64,000 nucleotides of DNA, taken from contig JACQZF010000006.1 in NCBI GenBank assembly GCA_016213945.1, forward strand, positions 1 through 64,000. The letters are read 5' to 3'. The first letter of the stretch is position 1, and the number at the start of each line of letters is the position of its first letter. The position numbers were made by a program, and so were the translations under genes. Source of the stretch: Nitrospirota bacterium. Its GTDB lineage: Bacteria; Nitrospirota; Thermodesulfovibrionia; UBA6902. The notes under the pieces are model-generated. The model ran no database searches, was not told the origin of the DNA, and saw only the letters and a program-made list of their open reading frames with translations. Positions 61,799-64,000 of the stretch are shown here, one piece after another.

Positions 61799-62377
61799 TT
61801 ACCGGGGGGCGATTATGCCTTTTTCGATTGCAATCGCTACTGCCTGCGTCCTGCTGACCGCGTTAAGTTTTTGCATAATGCCGCTTATATGGAATTTTAC
61901 AGTCCTTGCGCTTATATTGAGAATCAGCGAGATGTCTTCTGAACTCTTTCCCTCTATCAGCCATTTAAGCACTTCTTGCTCCCGTACTGAAATACCGTGA
62001 GTATTATTGCTGTTCTGGCGGATCAGGACAGCTTCTTTTATAATTGTTGTTATATCATTATTCCTGATGGGCTTGGTAATATAATCAAACGCGCCCAGCT
62101 TTATCGCCTGCACCGCGTCTTTTATTTCCCCGTATCCCGTCAGCATGATCACTACCGCGTTCTTATTTGACTTCTTAATTTCTTTCAGCACTTCCATCCC
62201 GTCAATCCCCGGAAGCCTGATGTCCAACAAAATTATCCCCGGCGAATGCGCCCTGAATTCTTTTAGCGCCTGGATGCCGTCACTTGCGGCAATGGCTTCA
62301 CATCCCTGCAGGGCCACAATATCCGAAAGAAGCATTCGCATCTCCCGGTCATCGTCAATGATCAGTATTTTTTCCAT
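61799..62377 (-). CDS. LuxR-type response regulator
   Basis: 192 residues. Receiver: ILIIDDDREMRMLLSDIVAL, GIILLDIRLPGIDGMEVLKE with the phospho-accepting Asp, MLTGYGEIKDAVQAIKLGA, and DYITKPIRNNDI with Lys. The helix-turn-helix is VREQEVLKWLIEGKSSEDIS and NISARTVKFHISGIMQKL. The receiver resembles those of NtrC-type regulators but the output is a LuxR domain. No histidine kinase is adjacent. It lies between the RiPP maturase gene and the Cys-rich protein gene. Confidence 0.9.
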   Translation of the reverse strand: MEKILIIDDDREMRMLLSDIVALQGCEAIAASDGIQALKEFRAHSPGIILLDIRLPGIDGMEVLKEIKKSNKNAVVIMLTGYGEIKDAVQAIKLGAFDYITKPIRNNDITTIIKEAVLIRQNSNNTHGISVREQEVLKWLIEGKSSEDISLILNISARTVKFHISGIMQKLNAVSRTQAVAIAIEKGIIAPR

Positions 62378-62458
62378 ATCCTGACATATCCCGATATCTA
62401 TAGGAATCTAATAGATTATTATTAAGAAACTGCAGGATTAAATCAACCCGAAATAATT

Positions 62459-62479
62459 CCCCTCTTTGAAAAAAAGGGG
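62459..62479 (-). terminator. hairpin after the radical-SAM gene
   Basis: CCCCTCTTT and AAAAAGGGG can pair with one mismatch around a short loop. It lies 20 bases after the stop of the radical-SAM maturase (62499). Sequences of the type AATCCCCCCTAACCCC flank it and are common dispersed repeats. The U tract is weak. Confidence 0.45.
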
Positions 62480-62498
62480 TTAGGGGGGATTTTATAAG

Positions 62499-63800
62499 TC
62501 AATGATTCAATACCTTATATTTTATGTCCTGTTTGATGAATGTCTCAAGGACGGAGTCAAGGTGAGGTTTTTTGCAATCAACTTTGCTGATATTCCCGTC
62601 TCTCACGTAAGTCATGTAGCGGCATCCTCCGAAACACAGCGGCAGGTATTCGCAATCTTTGCATTCACCGTTCTTCCATATGCCGAGTTTGAGGGAAGCC
62701 TTGTAATCCGCAACTCCGTCCCGGAGATTACCGATCTCGAAATTCTTTCTTCCGATAAATGACTGGCACTTATAAATGCCGCCGTCATTATTCACGACGT
62801 AAAAATCCGTGATATCCATCTGGCACGGCGACGGTGTGACCTTTAACGAATTATAACCCCTCCTCAATATTTCCTCTCTTAACAGTGCCCCGGCCTGTAT
62901 CACCCAGGGCTCATTTAAGGACATGAACCCATCATTAAAGTCAACGTGTGAATTAATGTCAGAGGGATTTTTCATCACCGGATAAAAATTCACTTCCGAT
63001 ATTTTGTCCGGGGTGAGACCTGCCTTTTCGAGATGCCCGAAAAGCAGGGGGAATTTCCGGTGATTGTCTTGCGTGTAATTCCCTCCGATCTGGATATTTA
63101 CGATGTCGCAGGTCTGCCTGATGTTTTCAATGATGCCTTCAAAACTGCCCGCGCCCGATCTGAAGGGCCTGAAGGCATTGTGCACTTCGGGAGGGCCGTC
63201 AAGGGTTATCTTAACGCCAGTCAGTCCGAGTCCAGCCAGTTCCTGTGCGATGCGCATTTTAAAGAGCGAGCCGTTTGAAACGAGGTGGCAGGAATATACC
63301 GCGCCCCTGCCTTCCGCAAAAGACTTCATCTCGCCGGAAATTTCTTTAATGAGTTCAAGGCTCAACAGCGGCTCCCCCCCGTAGAAGTCTATATTGATTT
63401 TTTTCTTATTCGGGGTGAAGTTGCTTTTTATAAAGTCGACCAGAAGCCCTGCAGTCTCATCAGTCATATAATGCTTTCCCTTCATGTCTCCTTCATAACA
63501 ATAAACACAGTTGAAGTTGCAGTCGAGGTTGATTATGACGGAAACATTCAATGTCCTGTTCTTCTCATTGATCGAATCGAGCATCCCGTGCACTTCCCGC
63601 TTTTCAGCTTCAGTGTCAGGGACGATCATGCCGAGCTTTAACAACACCGCTTCATTTTCAGGAGAGAAGTTGCCTTTCAAAATGGAATTGAATGTCTCTT
63701 CTTTCAGGAGTATCTTTGATGATTTTTTCGTGGAAAAAAGGAGGAGATAGCCGGTCTTTTCGCTATAAGTATAGACTTTTAAATAACGGGAGAGTTCCAT
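62499..63800 (-). CDS. radical SAM / SPASM peptide maturase
   Basis: 433 residues. An N-terminal region of about 85 residues (ELSRYLKVYTYSEKTGYLLL) resembles the peptide-binding start of RiPP maturases. INLDCNFNCVYCYEGDMKGK holds CX3CX2C for the SAM cluster, INIDFYGGEPLLSLELI the GGE motif, VKITLDGPPEVHNAFRPFR a core strand. The SPASM domain has CQMDITDFYVVNN, GIYKCQSF, CKDCEYLPLCFGGCRYM and VDCKKP, enough for two auxiliary clusters. The ATG at 63800 has a weak ribosome site; a hairpin separates it from the 33-residue precursor gene just upstream. It very likely installs a crosslink in that peptide. Related maturase families occur with short Cys-containing peptides in Geobacter (geopeptide type), named from memory. 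Confidence 0.88.
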   Translation of the reverse strand: MELSRYLKVYTYSEKTGYLLLFSTKKSSKILLKEETFNSILKGNFSPENEAVLLKLGMIVPDTEAEKREVHGMLDSINEKNRTLNVSVIINLDCNFNCVYCYEGDMKGKHYMTDETAGLLVDFIKSNFTPNKKKINIDFYGGEPLLSLELIKEISGEMKSFAEGRGAVYSCHLVSNGSLFKMRIAQELAGLGLTGVKITLDGPPEVHNAFRPFRSGAGSFEGIIENIRQTCDIVNIQIGGNYTQDNHRKFPLLFGHLEKAGLTPDKISEVNFYPVMKNPSDINSHVDFNDGFMSLNEPWVIQAGALLREEILRRGYNSLKVTPSPCQMDITDFYVVNNDGGIYKCQSFIGRKNFEIGNLRDGVADYKASLKLGIWKNGECKDCEYLPLCFGGCRYMTYVRDGNISKVDCKKPHLDSVLETFIKQDIKYKVLNH

Positions 63801-63821
63801 TGTTTTTTTCAGGAATGCATG

Positions 63822-63854
63822 AAAAAGAAAGGGGAGGGTCTATGCCTCCCCTTT
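63822..63854 (-). terminator. hairpin between precursor peptide and maturase gene
   Basis: AAAGGGGAGG pairs perfectly with CCTCCCCTTT around 7 bases, followed on the minus strand by CTTTTTC. It lies 12 bases after the precursor stop and 22 bases before the maturase start. As in many RiPP operons it would let most transcripts end after the precursor, so that the peptide is made in excess. Confidence 0.75.
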
Positions 63855-63865
63855 CAAATTAATTA

Positions 63866-63967
63866 TCACTTGGAAGCTACTGGCATTGGCTTGCAGCAAA
63901 CCGCATTACTTGCCAGCTCTTCAACGCTGACGCCTTCATCCAGTACAATGATTTCTTCTTTTTCCAT
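63866..63967 (-). CDS. probable RiPP precursor peptide, 33 residues
   Basis: Minus-strand frame of 33 codons and a TGA, too short for routine gene finding. GGGAGGG lies 4 bases before the ATG, the strongest ribosome site nearby. The peptide begins MEKEEIIVLDEGV, an acidic leader-like part, continues with SVEELASNA and ends AVCCKPMPVASK. The only two Cys are adjacent, followed by a Pro- and Lys-containing tail of nine residues. It is followed by a hairpin and then the SPASM maturase gene. The size, acidic leader, Cys core and position fit a precursor. No other precursor copy is visible in the window; more could lie beyond the edge. Confidence 0.78.
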   Translation of the reverse strand: MEKEEIIVLDEGVSVEELASNAVCCKPMPVASK

Positions 63968-64000
63968 ATTCCCTCCCATGAGAAGATTTATCCCACAAAA

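Noticed and set aside
63371-63380. C7 run in the radical-SAM gene as a phase-variable tract
   Set aside because: Shorter than the other runs, within a conserved, intact frame; no sign of slippage.
1-64000. CRISPR arrays, tRNA or rRNA genes
   Set aside because: No regularly spaced direct repeats and no cloverleaf or rRNA-like sequences were recognised in any gap.

Overview
The window is one large exopolysaccharide / protein-sorting locus of the exosortase-A (XrtA, PEP-CTERM) type, followed by a block of housekeeping and signalling genes and, at the right edge, a small radical-SAM peptide (RiPP) cassette. Gene content and order (XrtA locus with its own sigma-54 regulator, GAF/HD-GYP sensor, ispA-dxs-tlyA, many DUF362 and SPASM proteins, moderate GC, short dispersed inverted repeats) suggest a Gram-negative environmental bacterium, most like Nitrospirota or a deltaproteobacterial-type lineage. 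This is an inference from content; no marker gene fixes the taxonomy.

Layout. 1-802: an IS1595-type transposase gene running off the left edge. 831-33100: about 25 minus-strand genes for making and decorating a glycan: four GT4 glycosyltransferases, a flippase, an O-antigen-ligase-like polymerase, four NodB-type deacetylases (one fused to a kinase), two alkaline-phosphatase-fold enzymes, two DUF362 proteins, two asparagine-synthase-like amidotransferases, an ATP-PPase sugar amidotransferase, two AMP-forming ligases with an acyl carrier protein, a methyltransferase-kinase fusion, a GNAT enzyme and a SPASM radical-SAM protein. 33111-34658: XrtA fused to EpsI. 34817-45101: a second minus-strand operon with the export machinery (ExeA-like ATPase, outer-membrane beta-barrel protein, BY-kinase, Wzz-like protein, Wza-like export protein, initiating sugar-phosphate transferase, large TPR lipoprotein, pseudo-receiver). 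45467-48844: sigma-54 activator (PrsR type), soluble histidine kinase and the exosortase-associated acyltransferase. 49461-50102: a PEP-CTERM substrate protein on the plus strand. 50149-53504: complete dTDP-rhamnose operon. 53801-59906, plus strand: multi-domain sensor, ispA, dxs, tlyA. 59921-64000, minus strand: zinc-ribbon protein, two LuxR-type response regulators with a small Cys-rich protein, radical-SAM/SPASM maturase and an unlisted 33-residue precursor peptide ending in a Cys-Cys core.

How it fits together. dTDP-rhamnose and other sugars are assembled on undecaprenyl phosphate, modified, flipped, polymerised and exported by the Wzz/BY-kinase/Wza system; XrtA cuts the PEP-CTERM protein and is thought to attach it to the cell-surface glycan. 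Four sequences with the exact GG-N10-GC spacing of sigma-54 promoters lie before the TPR/export operon (45147-45161), the PEP-CTERM gene (49141-49156), the beta-helix secreted protein (3655-3669) and the multi-domain sensor (53720-53735). Related TGTAT...ATACA-like dyads lie 120-250 bases upstream of the first three putative start sites. This points to one RpoN regulon driven by the neighbouring PrsR-type activator. The two most interesting leads are this regulon with its candidate operator, and the RiPP precursor/maturase pair at the right edge.
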